Positions 10,858-23,203 of a stretch of DNA of 64,000 nucleotides are shown piece after piece. The first letter of the stretch is position 1, and each line of letters starts with the position of its first letter. The stretch covers positions 2,046,001 to 2,110,000 of the forward strand of contig VNWV01000002.1 of the NCBI GenBank assembly GCA_009801085.1. Direction: 5' to 3'. The stretch is from Lasiodiplodia sp. COLG20. Its lineage: Eukaryota; Ascomycota; Dothideomycetes; Botryosphaeriales; Botryosphaeriaceae. The position numbers and the translations under genes are program-made. A model generated the notes under the pieces. It worked only from the letters and a program-made list of their open reading frames with translations, made no database searches and was not told the DNA's origin.

Positions 10858-11857
10858 CTAATCTTCCTCCTTCTTTACAACTTTCCCCACCGACCCGCCC
10901 CCATCCAACACGATACACTGCCCCGTAACATGGCTCCCCGCCCTGCTGGCCAACCACACGACCGTGCCCGCGAAATCCTCACCCCGCCCGAGCCGCCCGT
11001 TCGGCCGCGACCGCGCCAGCGCCCGCTCGCCGCCCATGCGCGCTATCAGCGGCGCCGCCAGCTCGCTCGGGAAGAAGCCCGGCGCGATGCTGTTGGCCAG
11101 CACGTTGCGCGGGCCGAGCTCGAGGGCGAGTTGGCGCACCAGGTGGATGGCGCCGGCTTTGGCGGCGGCGTAGGAGAAGCTGTGGTGGGGTTGTTTTGTT
11201 AGGGAAGTGAGAGGAGGAAGGGGGGTGAGGGGGGTAGGGTACGTACGTTGCGCCCTCGCCGAGGGTTGTGGGGCCGATGCCGGAGACGGAGGCGGTGACG
11301 ATGATGCGGGAGGGGGTGGCGGGGGTGGTGTGCTTTGGGTTCGTGAGGAGGGGCGCGAATCTGTGGGAGTGAGAGAGAGGTGAGTGGATGTGGTCCACAA
11401 GGGGAGAAGACGGCGGAGGGGGTTCCTTTCCATACTTTTGGGCTGCGTAGAACACGCTCTTGAGGTTGATGTCCATGACCTCGGTCCACTTCTTCTCGTC
11501 GTGCGTCTCGAACCGCTCGCCGTACGCCATGCCAGCATTGATCAGAAGGATGTCCACGTGGTCCGTCGACTTGCTGACGGCATCTACGAGTTCCTGGATA
11601 CCATCTACGGTAGACGAATCCGCGGGAACGGGGATGGCTTGGGCATCAGCACGCTTGTTTGGCAGAGCGTTAAGTATCGCGCATGCTTCCTCGCAGCCAT
11701 CGGCGCTCCGAGACGTGATGTAGACTTTCGACGCGCCTGCTTGCAGGATGCCAGACGCCGCAGCGAGGCCGAGTCCGCGAGAGCTGCCAGTTACAACGGC
11801 AACTTTGCCCTCGAGGGAGAAGATGTTTTGGAAATCGACGAGGTTTGCCGTGGCCAT
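10858..11857 (-). CDS. Short-chain dehydrogenase/reductase (SDR), 3-oxoacyl-reductase-like
   Basis: Exons 11436-11857, 11247-11360 and 10858-11179 give 285 residues, a normal SDR length. The Rossmann glycine motif TGSSRGLG lies near residue 20, the NAG motif is in LLINAGMAYG, and the catalytic Ser lies in TASVSGIG. The YxxxK pair is SYAAAKAG, reconstituted across the second intron. The sequence PGFFPSELAAPL and the C-terminal IVLDGGGSVG are typical of classical SDRs related to RhlG and FabG. It should catalyse NAD(P)H-dependent reduction of a ketone or the reverse reaction; the substrate is unknown. No targeting signal is evident. The start at 11857 is preferred because translation upstream lacks a conserved extension and a TATA box sits 78 bp away. 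Confidence 0.92.
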
Positions 11858-12457
11858 GGTGGAGGAAGCCAGGTTTGGTGCAGGATGATTTGCTTTTGTA
11901 AAGTCTTTGCCTGGTAAGAGTGTGGAGCTCTTCACTTTATAGAGTAGCATTCTCTAGCTCTCGTCATTGAAGAATCAATGCTGTTTACCTGTGGCATAGT
12001 GCTTACCTGGCGCACGTAAATCCGTATATCCCCTTAACTCCGGTCGTGGTGATCCTTCGAGCGAGATAGTCCCGATTGCAACACTTCATTGGATATCCAC
12101 TCACCTTTAAACCGGGGAGTCAAATAAGCTGCGGAATTAAGCACTTCTCCGTCGAGTACCCTTGTTTGTTCTTCTAGAGATAGCATGCTTTGGGAATGAC
12201 TGGTGATCGCCCTGCTTGTGGGATGCATTTTCGCTTCGAAATCAAGTGCATTGCATTTGAATGGTCCTATGCGACGATATTTACTCTTAAATCGAGTTTC
12301 TGATTGCAACAATATAACCAGAACACCGTAGCCAACCATTGTCCGAAAACATACCTCATGCTTACCATAACGCCTCGAATGCCCTGTAGACCGTCCCCAT
12401 GGAAAGTGAATGTGACTGTACAAGACCATTGCCACCAAGGGCTTTCACAGGCTCCGC
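11858..12457. other. Intergenic region between SDR and transporter
   Basis: 600 bp hold the SDR promoter and the 3' end of the SLC35F6-like gene. A 134-codon open frame (12034-12438, -) shows no family resemblance and is not called. Confidence 0.5.
11935..11941 (-). promoter_or_regulatory. TATA box of the SDR gene
   Basis: TATAAAG on the minus strand, 78-84 bp upstream of the SDR ATG at 11857, in a normal position for a fungal core promoter. Confidence 0.5.
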
Positions 12458-13943
12458 CTAGATGTGCTCGATGGGGCCCTCGGGCAGCAGCTCATCCATA
12501 CCGGACCTCTTCTTCCTCTTCCACTCCAAGTATGCCTTGAGCGGGGGGCGAACGATGTCATTGAACAGGAAGGTGCCGTAAACAAGCATGGCAAATCCAA
12601 CCACTTGCAGCCACTTGAAAGTCTCCCAGCCGAGGCCAAGGGAGACGATCCAGATGAAAAGAGTACGGCAAGTGTCGATGGTTGCACGTGCGGTAGCGGA
12701 GACAGAGCGCGTGACCGAGAGACCAAAGAAGTTGAACCCCCTAACGAGATAAAGTTAGAACATAAACTAAAAAAATGGAAAAAAAAAAAAACCGGTGAAC
12801 TTACCCAATACTGAACATAATGAGGATGCTGCTGATTGCAATGGCAGGGAAGTGAGTGATCTGGTGCAGACCCTCCCTGGCGTCGAAGTATCCATATCGT
12901 CCAGCCTTGGTCCTACCAACGGCGAAATGCATGACAACCATGACAATGACGGTAACGATGAATCCAAAGATGCCCTCCCAGCCGACAACCTTCAGCGGCT
13001 CGAGTTCATAGTTCTCCATGATGCTCTCCTCGAGCACGAACTGAGTTGCTGTGAAGATCTGGGCGCCGGCGATGAGCAGGACACCGATAACGGTGCGCAC
13101 TGCAACCGGAGTAGCCATGGCCTTGACCTCGTTCGCTGCGCTGCGCACGAGGATAGTGCCCGAGAAAGCGTACTTGTCGCCAATGGGAGTCTGGCCCTCG
13201 GGCATAATGCTGGCGCCATGGGCTGACTCCTTCGCGATAGCACCGGCCAGACCGACGACAGCGACACCGGCCACGACAATGAACAAAGACGCCCACTTGT
13301 AGAGAGCAAGGTGACGCTTCAGGAACAGGACGCTGAAAAGGCCGACAAAGAGAACCAGCGCACCGCGAGTCATCTGGTAGATGCTGGCTGCGACAAACAG
13401 CAGACCGACGTTCATGAGAGTTGTACCCGCAATATCGCAAATGGCAGGGAGAGCCAGGTATAGCACCTTCCAGCCGGTCAAGGGGGTGCGCGAATGGTCT
13501 TCGTGCGCCGGCTTGAGCGGGTTGGCAACGGGAATATCAGAGCTCGCAGTGTCAGGCGTATCGGCCGCGGCTTCGATGTCGGCGGCCGAGGGAGGCGCAG
13601 GCGCATCGGTGGACTCGCGAGGAACGGATTCGTAGCCACCGGCTTCGACGGATCGCTTGGAGGCGAAGTATTTGAAGAGGGAGAAGCCGCCGACCACAAG
13701 CCAGCAGCCCATCTCGCCGATGAACATCTGGGCAGTCTGTACGACGGGCTGCTCGAAGTACTCGGGATGTTTCCCGTCGCAGTTGCGCACACATTGTTGG
13801 TCCTGATACAGCTGTTAGTTGACAGGCCGAGGGGCGTGGTGTTGTGAGTGTGGTCTGACTTGGTACTTGGTAAGGAGCGTGTTGCAGACGCCGGTCAGCA
13901 GCATCATGCCGACCAGGAAGGGTATGATAGCTCGGGAAGCCAT
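12458..13943 (-). CDS. Drug/metabolite-transporter superfamily protein, SLC35F6-like
   Basis: Exons 13860-13943, 12805-13802 and 12458-12740 give 454 residues. Exon 1 supplies the first membrane helix (IIPFLVGMMLLTGVCNTLLTKYQ) and joins to a CVRNC motif. The remaining nine or so hydrophobic helices include YQMTRGALVLFVGLFSVLF and RSVSATARATIDTCRTLFIW, hallmarks of the SLC35F6/C2orf18 branch of nucleotide-sugar-transporter-like proteins. A cytosolic loop of about 70 residues rich in Pro/Ala/Asp lies after helix 2. Human SLC35F6 is reported on lysosomal and mitochondrial membranes; the transported substrate is not established. The C-terminus (KRKKRSGMDELLPEGP) is basic and cytosolic. The second intron contains a T13 tract. 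The gene is co-oriented with SDR upstream and HET downstream. Confidence 0.93.
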
Positions 13944-14394
13944 GACGGGCAAGCGGAGCTGTTGGAGCTTGTGGTGAGGCTGTGTCTCGCGCACACAGAC
14001 GACGAGATGTGGTGGATAGCAGAGTGGGAGGCAGCGGAGCTTTGAAGGCAGCGTCAGAGGTCAGGTGGTGAAGGGTGGGCCCGGGATGATGATGGACGAG
14101 GAGCTACGGGTGCTCTCTGACGGCAGCGCGGCGCGTGAGGCTGGGCGGATGGCTATCGGAGATAAGCCCCCGCCAATCATGCGCCGCCCCACTGAATCCC
14201 GCCAGGGGTCTTAGCCTCCTGTTCCTTCACCTCACAGCCTATTGTTCTCCACACCCCGACTTTTCCCCCGCTCCGCCGTCGTTTCCCGCTTCACCACTAA
14301 CAAGTCGACCGTTTCTTATTGACTTGGTCTTGCGCTTGCGCCGCTGGACCCAAGGTCCGCCTCTTCCGTCTCCAATGTCGTGTAACCATACAAC
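13944..14394. other. Intergenic region: transporter promoter and HET 3' end
   Basis: 451 bp between the transporter start and the stop codon of the second HET gene. Pyrimidine-rich on the plus strand near 14240-14300. No gene seen. Confidence 0.5.
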
Positions 14395-16324
14395 TCAAAC
14401 TATCTCGATGTTTTTGAAATCAAGCTCATATCCCGGAACCACACACTCGTGTGGCCGAGTCCAAAGCTCTCCATCCATGATGTCGTCGACATAGCACTCA
14501 CCGACCAGAGTGAACTGTGCGTGTCCTTGTTCACCATGCGCCCTGAACAATCCAGCATGCCATTTACGTCTCAACATAAACGGCACGTCACCTCCGACTA
14601 TGTTCCAGACTTCATCGCCCTTGGCCATGTAGTCCGGCCCAATCCCAATGAGCCCTTTTCTCGTCCTGAAAACCGCTCTGTTTGGGAGGAATGTCGAAAG
14701 GTACGCGATGGCGCTCCTCAAGCCCTCTGCGTCTGCCTCAAACATCAACTTGCCGGGTACGAATAGTGACATGGGTTCCATCCTGGGACTAGTCTCTTCT
14801 ATGCTCCCAGTCAGTTTCGCCTTGTTCGCGCACAGAGTGCGCAACAGCTTTTCACTGTAATCGCGCCGACAAATCACTCTACGGATCTTCTCCACGTTCT
14901 GATCGAAACTCTCCCGCCACGGGTGCTCTTCAGGGGTTTCCGGAACCATCCTAACAAGCTCCAGTAAGCGAGTTGGCTTTACCACAAATTTGACAATGTC
15001 AATTTGTGCCCCCTGTACGCTGAGATGCCGCTCCGACCAAAGGCTTCCAGCACTTCCGACATCATTGTCGAACGGAGCATTTCTGTTGATCTGATGGGCA
15101 AGCGGCCCACGCGGCCATTCGAAGCCATGGATGTAAGCTGTTGATCTCGCCTGTGTCCAGTCTGGAACCCAGGAAGGAAGCGTAGCGTTCTTCCATGCCA
15201 GTTGTGTGCCGGATAGGACGGAAAGGCCTCGTTCTTGACTCATCATGGCCCTTGCACAAACCGTGTACACTTCAGCCATGTCCATGGTGTAATCGGGCTT
15301 GAAGTCGCCGAGCCCCTCTTTTTTGATCATGCCGAGCAGACTGAAGACCTTGTCTCTCGGATCGAGCGATTTCAGACCCCTGGTCAATGGCAACAAAACC
15401 GACAGGAACGGCGTTTCTTTTTTAGCGTTGGCAGCCGAGAAGTGAGCGAGAGCCATGACAGTGTCGGCCGTAGTTCCAAATACATCAAGTCTTCTCCGAT
15501 CCTTGATGTAAAGAGCCGCCATAATGAATGTCCGCCAAGCCAGCCGATGATTTCCGCAAAGAATCTCAGACTTATCCGACAAACAAGCTTCCTGGAAAGT
15601 CCACGCGCGCTGAAACCATGGGCGTTTTACAAACTCAGTCGCCTTCTCAAGACTGCCTTGATCCAGATACATGCAGGAATAAGAGCGACCAACCGACTGG
15701 GTCTTGGAGCTGCGACGGCTTTTCTTTGCTGAAGCTGACTTGCGCTTGCTGCTGGATTGTGCTGTATCTTGATACTCTTCCCACCTAGTGAAGATCTGGA
15801 ACAGGCTTGCTGTGTGCTCGTCCGAATCTCCGACCCAAATCAAAACCTGGGCTGCCCCAGCAAATATGCTATTCATCAAAGAGACCTGGTGGCTTCTTTC
15901 TTCCTGTTCTTCCTGGTTGATGCATATCGCGTCAAGCCAAACTCTCATGGGCTCCCGTGCATCGCGGACACGCCTCAGAAGAACTTCGGCGCTACGGGTG
16001 ATCGGAATGCAGCGCTCCTCAATCCACAGCTCGCTGTATCGCTCGGGGCTTCCCCAGACATATGACAAGGCCGTGTAATGATTTTTGATGTCGTTGAGTT
16101 TGTGCCGTTCAATTGAACCCTTGAGGTTCTCTTGCTCTTCGCCTGGACGAATGACAAGTGTTCTGATTTCGTCATCTGCAAGTGCATCGTACTGATATAG
16201 CTCCTCAATTCTGCGTTTCGGACCGCATAGTCCTATGTAAAATCCTATGATTATTATTAGTTAAAGCCTAAAAATAATGTGATCAAAAGCATATAGGAAT
16301 ACCCATGGTTTGAAGAAGTTCCAT
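14395..16324 (-). CDS. HET-domain (heterokaryon incompatibility) protein
   Basis: Exons 16303-16324 and 14395-16232, separated by a 70-bp intron with a TTTAACTAAT branch site, give 619 residues. The 22-bp first exon encodes MELLQTM plus one base. The HET domain runs from about residue 61 (TALSYVWGSPERYSELW) through VWLDAICINQEEQEERSHQV (105-124) to VLIWVGD (137-143), with all signature blocks intact. The tail carries VGECYVDDIMDGELW, the usual C-terminal block of HET proteins of this type. HET proteins act in nonself recognition and regulated cell death after hyphal fusion. It appears complete and undamaged, unlike the HET gene at the left edge whose reading frame needs a weak intron. Confidence 0.92.
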
Positions 16325-18016
16325 AGTAAGACGGAACGGGTGGAGGGGTTGAATAAGCCAAATAAAAAAGCAAAATAGCTCGGAAGAGCAGATTCCGACG
16401 AGTGGCGCTGTGGATCCGATGTTACCAGGCTCAAACTGTCTCAAAGTCGAAATTTGGACAGTAGAGAGGAGAACAGTTGCGCAGTAGTTTAAGCTCTAAT
16501 GTTGGTCAAAGCAGAATTTCATTGCTATACGTGGTGGATGCTGTATTTATATGAGTGGCATGATGTCTGAGAGTGGAGTAAGAAGTGGGGAAAATCCTTG
16601 GCTGATCCTTCCTCGGGTGAGTATTGTAGCCAGTAATACGTCTGCTGGCGGAATGAGAGTCAGATCCACTCAGCGACAAAGCCTAGATAGCGGATAGGCG
16701 CCTCACTACGACTGCTTGTATTTAACTACACGCCCTTCGTTTTAAAGTTGACGATACCAATAGATAATCTGTTTTGTTTGCATCTTCAGAAGCATCGAGA
16801 GGTAATAGAGAGTACAACATGATTGTTAAGAGCACCAGCAATCTTCGATGAGAATGCATACTTACAGCTGCGATGCGATATGCAGTACAGACTACTTCAC
16901 CATAAAAGGCAAAAAAAAATTTTTTATGGTTATACATGCGCCTTACCTCCAATTCGGCCCTATAAAGCCAGTATAAATATAGTCCGCTATACGATACATT
17001 ATATATTCACCATACTCAGAAAAAAAAAAAAAGGAATCTTGTAATATCAAGTTCTCCTAGCAGGGAGCCCTGACTGGATTATGAGGAGTGTAGAGAACGC
17101 AGCTTGTTAGTGACTTGTTCGGTTATAATCCGAACCCGATCTTGTAAGCAATCCTGCAATGCAGGAACCCGAATCTGCAGCATTCCTATCAATTCGAAAC
17201 TAACTAATCCAAGCCTGAGTGAGAGCTCTTCGTCCGCTATTTTACGGTAAAGCATTGTTCTACCTATATTGAGACCGGTTTGAATATGGTGCTTTTCATC
17301 TGATCCTGAAGCTTATATCTTATAAGCTTTTGTTGTGCACTCGGCAGTGCGGAACGCGAGACCATGCTACTGTCATACGTTGCTGTGTCTGTGACTCACG
17401 CATGAGGCGCCGCGTGTGAGGTAAGGTCACTGTTTGTGAGCCCATGAACAGCCGACTCCCGCATATTCTAGACGCATATACTAACCCATCCGCGACCATC
17501 TGCAGCGTGAGATAACGAGAGCTGGCGTTTATTTTGTTATTACTGCCCATGACGCAGCCAGTATTTTGCGCGTGTTGGCCGCCTATTTATTTACGGGCAG
17601 CCTGTTTTGGATAACTGTTTACAGTGGGAAACAAACACAGACTGCAAAGGCTCGTAGGCTTCTGTGACATCAGGGCCAAAGAGGCGCGCGTTATGAGGCC
17701 AGGATTGGCGGATCTTGCACGTTCTCCACAGATAAATGGGGCTGTCGCGGCGCGCAATGTCGCGCTCGTGTCGTGGTCAGCTAGGCCCGAATTGCGCTAA
17801 GCGGAGACTGCCCGCCTCTCCAACCTGCCCACCGCGTCGCAACATCAACATCGCCTGCGCTGCCCTGTCTCCAGAGATAATCCCCTGCGCGCCGTCCTCG
17901 AACCAGATTGGGGTTCTCACTCACTTGGACCTCTTATCCGCCTCTCTTCGTTTGCCAATTTCCGCCCAACTGCACCGGTTCTGCGCGTCGGCGCTATCTG
18001 AACGCGTGCCTGCATC
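16325..18016. other. Divergent intergenic region with AT-rich patch
   Basis: 1.7 kb separate the HET gene (-) from the Whi5-like gene (+). A TATA-like ATATAAATA lies near 16544-16552 on the minus strand. From about 16720 to 17050 the DNA is strongly AT-rich, with an A9/T6 run flanked by 9-bp inverted arms (ACCATAAAA at 16899-16907 and its complement at 16922-16930). No gene was recognised; a decayed repeat is possible but not identifiable. Confidence 0.5.
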
Positions 18017-19317
18017 ATGTCAACACCCACAACAAACAGAAGACTTCACATGGACTCGACAATCCCCGATAAGGCTACCACGACTCCCTCGAAGAGCTCT
18101 GCACGCCGCGCTCTAGGAGAACTTACCCCAAACAAGAGAATCTCGCCGCAGAAGCCCAGTATCACGACCGACAAGACTCGCAACTTGAGCCCGCTTAAAC
18201 AGGCACCTTCGCTGTCGCTCGCCCAGGACGAAAATGCGCACAGCATTCCGAAGCTCTCGGACCAAATGACTGGTAGGAAGAGGTCTATAGACGAGGTCGA
18301 CGGCGCCTATGCGCGCCACGACGCGACTGAGGCGCCTTTCAAGCGTCTGGATGCACGCGCCGCGATGCATGCGCAAGCCCGAGCGCCGGTGACCAGCATT
18401 CAAGCATCTGCGCAACTTGTACGAGATCTCGTAGTACTGGGCCGTGCCAATCTCGCATGCTAACTGCGTCGCAGGCCAGCCAAATCATGGATCTCGCGCG
18501 CGGAGACCTGACGCCCACCGACGAGGATAGCCTGGATCCTGCCCCTCGAGGAACACAAGAGACGACTGGAACAAGGGCGTCTTTTTCGTCTCTCATCGAC
18601 TACAACCCGCACGGCTCGTCACAGCAGACCTCGTCCTCACCGCCTTTGCGAGCAACCAAGCCCTCGGCCCCAACTGTACGTGCAGACTCGGTCGAGGTTG
18701 TGCATCATGACATTCGCCATACCGGACCCATAACAGAACGAGCCGAAGCCCTCCGCCTCCGCCTACGCGTCGCCCTCTACAAAGTCAGGACCGACCAAAC
18801 CTTTGTACCGCTGTCATGTCTGGAGATACCCGAGAAGTACCGCCGGAAGTCCTCTGAGGAGGGTGACGCTCCAACCCCAGCCGTAGATCTATCCACACCG
18901 GCTCAGGAAGGCGAGCAAGCCGCCGCTGCACCTGCCATCACGGTTACGGGAGAAAGCGTATCGTCAGACGGAAAGGAAGGCGTTCCCAAGCTCCTTCCGG
19001 CACCAGTCTTGATGCCCACCGCCTATTCGACGCGCTTCATCACTGAGCCGCAGACGACGATGCCCTCCTCGCCACCACATCCGGCCAACGCCCCCAGCGG
19101 TGACCGCGGCAGCAGCACTCCCCGGGCGCGTGGCAGCAGCGGTCTCCGGGAATTCGTCACTCCGGTCGCGAACAGGCACGCGGCCGTCCAGCTCAGCAGC
19201 CCTCCTTACAGCGAGGACCACGGCCGGCATCGGGCCCACGACTCGGACAGCCTGACGAGCAGCGTCGTCAAGGATCGAGCTGCGGATGCCCTGTTGAAGT
19301 TGACGCGATCTGTGTGA
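18017..19317 (+). CDS. Whi5/Nrm1-family G1/S transcriptional repressor-like protein
   Basis: Exons 18017-18418 and 18475-19317 join in phase 0 to 414 residues. The protein is largely disordered and rich in Ser, Thr and Pro. The GTB motif that binds SBF/MBF factors lies at about residues 222-255 (TERAEALRLRLRVALYKV...PLSCLEIP). The N-terminus holds several minimal CDK sites (TPSK, TPNK, SPQK, SPLK), fitting regulation by G1 cyclin-CDK. In yeast, Whi5 and Nrm1 hold G1/S promoters off until phosphorylated or at the end of the wave. Which of the two this protein matches cannot be told, since filamentous fungi often have one related gene. The start at 18017 is the first ATG in frame and is followed by a second Met at residue 12. 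Confidence 0.8.
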
Positions 19318-19923
19318 ACGTCGTGGCGAGGTGGAGAAGAGGATGACGCGGATGGAGCAATCAAGTAGCTACGATCTTCACGGAGCAGGCATGGGTTTTG
19401 GTCCCGAGCCTATGAACGAATGATGGCATGCCTGATGGCACCTTGTTTACTGCAAGCGGGTGGAGGTCGTCCTTAAAAACCATGGCGTTTGTTGGCGTTA
19501 CCGGTGAGCTTTAGGCGGTGATGAATCGTCATGATGCATTGTTCGGCGTTACGGTAGTCGTTTTTCTGCATGTTCGGTGGAGCTGATTGTACCTCGATAG
19601 CATCTTTTGTTGACATTCAAAAAATATTAATAGGATGACTGATGATGCACATGCTCAGGCGGAGGAGAGCGATAGGACGATAGCAAGTAGAAGAGGAAAG
19701 CTTGGAGCTAAAGGAGGCCCAGCAGCCCAGCCCCATGTCATCACGACGACTCACGACATCCAGCACAGCTCTGACCTCACATCCACTCGCTGAGACCGCA
19801 CGCTCACCCCTCCTCCGTCTGCCGCGTCCAGCCGCGATTCTAGAGCGATTGTTCGCAAAAGCAGCTACAAAAGCTTTCTTGTAATGGCTGGTGGCCCTGG
19901 CACGTTCCACCGAACGGTCTCTC

Positions 19924-19998
19924 CGCGCGCGCGCGCCGGACAGTAAAAACACAACACACACACGCGCGCGCGCGTGAGTGTGCATGTGCGCGCGCGCC
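19924..19998. repeat. Alternating CG/CA dinucleotide tracts
   Basis: A (GC)n run at 19924-19936, a (CA)n(CG)n run at about 19952-19975 and a (TG/CG)n run near 19979-19997 lie within 75 bp. Alternating purine-pyrimidine sequence of this kind can adopt Z-DNA under negative supercoiling. Confidence 0.85.
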
Positions 19999-20365
19999 CG
20001 CCAAAAGCATTCCAACCGCGTTGTGGTCTAGCCCGAACGCCGGCCCGGTCAAGACGAGATGGCCAAGTGACTTGACAAGAAAAAAAAGTTCGATCTCTCT
20101 CACATCGCCGCTATCGCCCCGACTTTCAGCGGCCCGGGCCATCGAAGTGCGGCAAGAAGCGGCTCGGTCGTATTTATGGAATTTTCTTTCTTTCTGGGTC
20201 CCCGCTCTTAGTGCAGCCCGGAGCCGCAATGTTTCGCCTCATCTCTCATGTTTAACAATTTGTCAAGGGTTGCTGCTCTGATCTTGTAGCAGTAGAAGGG
20301 AGGAGTCTTCCATGTTCGCTTTGAAGAGGGTATTTTTGCCCTATCGGGCCTTTGCCATGGTTCGA

Positions 20366-20389
20366 CTGCTGCTGCTGCTGCTGCTGCTG
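20366..20389. repeat. (CTG)8 trinucleotide microsatellite
   Basis: Eight perfect CTG units (CAG on the other strand) in non-coding DNA; likely length-polymorphic. Confidence 0.9.
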
Positions 20390-23203
20390 GCGCTTTTCTG
20401 CACGCATATGCGCAAAACCCCCACAGAAATGTGGCCGGTCAGCGACTTTGTCATTGTGTAGGAAGAGCGGGAGGCGTAGGGCGCCGCAGAAGAGCAGCAA
20501 GCCACGCGCGACAGGGCTTGAGTTTTTGTCGGGCGTAGGCGCTATTAGGTTATTACGGCCGAGCAAAGTCAGAAGTTTCCCCCGCGGGCCCCAATTGCCA
20601 GCGAAACAACCATGGGCCATCAGCGCCATAGACGCCCCCCTTTCCGCTCGCGCAGCAATCGCAAACTAAAAGAAATTGAAAAGAATAAAATGGCATCATA
20701 GGATGCGGAATGTGCATTTTAGCAAAGTGTTGGCTAATGGGTTTGCATCTTCGAACGTCTATGCCCGCGGGCGTAGGTAATTTTTACGTAGACAAAAAAA
20801 GCGCGTTCCTTCGCAGTTTCGCAGCGGCAGGGCGGGGAAGGGATGAAGGGGAGGGGTCTGGGCAAGGGGGGGAAACAGAGAGTGCGTGGTGTGTGCATAC
20901 AGCGGCCGATGCTGCGGCTGCACACCTGCACGAATGAGCTGTGCTTCGCAGCGCATGTGAGGCAATTGCGTCGTCAGGTGCCTGCGCGGTTTTTATGTAC
21001 CGTAGGTATCGTGACCGTGGGATGGGCGGACGCTCGGGGAAGCAGCACGTGGAGTCGTGAGGCCGCAGGCTGTTACGTTTAGCTCGGTGCTGGGTTTGAG
21101 GTATTGCGGAGACGGGAGGATCGATGAGCTAGAATGAAGGGGCCGGTACACATGACCTCGACGACGACAGGGTTCGGGGCGAGAGCAGCGCACCCGCTTC
21201 CTTCCCAAAACGGGCAATACATGCACGATTACACGGCGCCGGCAGCAAATGGGAGTATTCTTCCCTGTCGAAATGCTTGTTTTCCCACCGCGCGATCTCG
21301 CTTGCCAACGTCCGGGTATTGCTCTGCGGCCTCTTATCAGGCGTGCTTTCTCAACTGCCGTGAAGCTGAGATGCGGTCCTCTTTGCCTGCTCCACCGGCC
21401 CGTTATCTCTCCATGTCTCGGCCGCTTTCCAATCACAACTGTCAACTGTTTCTCTTGTAGCACACCGCAAGATGCAAGGCTGGCGAGCGGAGCCGCGGCA
21501 GACGTGTCCCTCTCTCTAGCGATAGGTTCCATTCGTTTCTGTTGTAGCTAGGGAGGAGAAAGTGCGGGGCGGGCCGGCGGGCATTTGCGATGCGACTCGG
21601 CACTTGACAGAGGCATCCACTCGGCTAGCGTGCAAAGCCGTGACGGAGTGGCAATTTGAGGAGCTGCAGGTGGCTGAGTTTCCATGACTTGCCTTCATGA
21701 TCAACCGACACGACACGGATCGCCCGTGGCTTGTGTGAGGAAGCAGAAAGCAGCACCCGCCCCGGCGCGTCGTGGAACGGCATGCTCTCGATTCGGCGGT
21801 GCGCACATGAGATGGGAAGGCGAAGCTCAGCCCACGGTTGCACATGGCCACGCTTGGTTTGGGATTTGTCACTCCGCACGTATATACAATTAATTAGCAT
21901 TTCGTGCTCCGCGTCCGCATGCTTCCGTCACCCGGACTGAGGCATGCAGCCCACGTAATGCCCCGGGGCGTCATATCGTTCTGTCGTCGAGCCAAGCGCG
22001 CCAAGCTAGATATCGCGTCAATGACAACGGCCTCAGCGGAGCGCTGCTGTCTCAGCGGTGTTATCAGGCTCGGCGGAAGCGGCGCGTGGTTCGTGTTCTT
22101 CTCGGCCGCAAAGCAGCACAGCAGCGCAGCTGAGTGGTGGAAGAGCGGGCGGCGACAGTGGGGATGGTGTGCACTTTTATTTTTGTCAGCGCATCCCTTT
22201 GGCCAACCCCACGCCAATGAGAGCGCGGGCCCGAGCGGGCGGATCACCAGGAACACAGCAGATCGAAGGAAGTGAGCTGGTCGTCGTGAGGAGGGCGATG
22301 GCGCGCGACAGAAGAGCAAACGCGAGTCATGCTGGAAGCCTGCCGTTGCACTAACGTCAGGTTCGCGCATGGATGGCGTCTGCAGGGCAGCAAGCTACGG
22401 CGCCGTGGGGGCCGGCTGGAGGGCTGATGCAAGCACAGGCAGGCATCGCCGATAAGGTCTGCAAGAATCGCATGTGAGCCAGGGAGCCGGCGCGGGCGGG
22501 CGCCGCATTTGCCGGGCCAGGGCAGGCCCGTCAGCGCGCTGGAAAGCAGGTCGTGGCCGTCGCGCCGGCGCGTAAGCCACGGCCATGGCTATTCCGTGGC
22601 TATGCGGCGCACCCCACGCGCGAACGTGGATCGAGTTCCGACAGCGGAGAGGCGTGCTGCCCTGGCTTGGCTCTGGTGCACGGGCAGCCTCTGGAACCAC
22701 GCCCACGTCCTTATCGCGTCCACGTCCATCCAGACACCAGCCCCAGCCAATTGCCTAACAGCGCATGGCCTGGCCTGCCTCTGCCCGATACGGCGCCCGG
22801 CCCAGCTGCGCACGCCTCCACCCCCGGCGCGGGAGCGGGATGCGCGCGCCCAGCCTGTCAGTTAAGGTAGATGTGCCTGGCCATGTCGCAACCGGCCCCA
22901 GCCCTCATATTCCCTAAACCCGCCTGCCAGCGCTGCTTCCTTCTTCACGCCTTCTCCAGAGCTGCGCCCCGCCAAGGCCTGCCCTGCGCCGTTGCGGATG
23001 CTCCCGCCGTGATCCCTCCGTCTCTTATCTTCTTGTGCTGCGTGGGAGCCCTGATATATCTCCTGCCGACGGTCTGTCTCCCACCTTGCTTGCGCGTCTG
23101 CCTGGCTGACTCGCTCCCAGTAGCATTCCTGCCTGCCACTCAATGCGCCTGGTCTCCGCAGTGCTCAAATCCTTCGACGGCACCCTCGTCGCTTTTTCTT
23201 CAG

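Larger units (their letters stand above)
19318..23203. other. Long gene-poor region with microsatellites
   Basis: Almost 3.9 kb lie between the Whi5-like gene and the next firm start codon. It holds alternating purine-pyrimidine tracts near 19924-19998, a (CTG)8 at 20366-20389 and GC-rich DNA from 22050 to 23200. Several open frames over 100 codons exist, but they overlap on both strands and look like products of high GC. It probably contains the promoter and a long 5' leader of the gene starting at 23204. Confidence 0.5.

Noticed and set aside
22871..23203. 111-codon in-frame N-terminal extension of the coiled-coil protein
   Set aside because: Cys/Leu/Pro-rich sequence unlike the rest of the protein, and an acceptor-like TTTTTCTTCAG immediately precedes the ATG at 23204; treated as leader, though not excluded.
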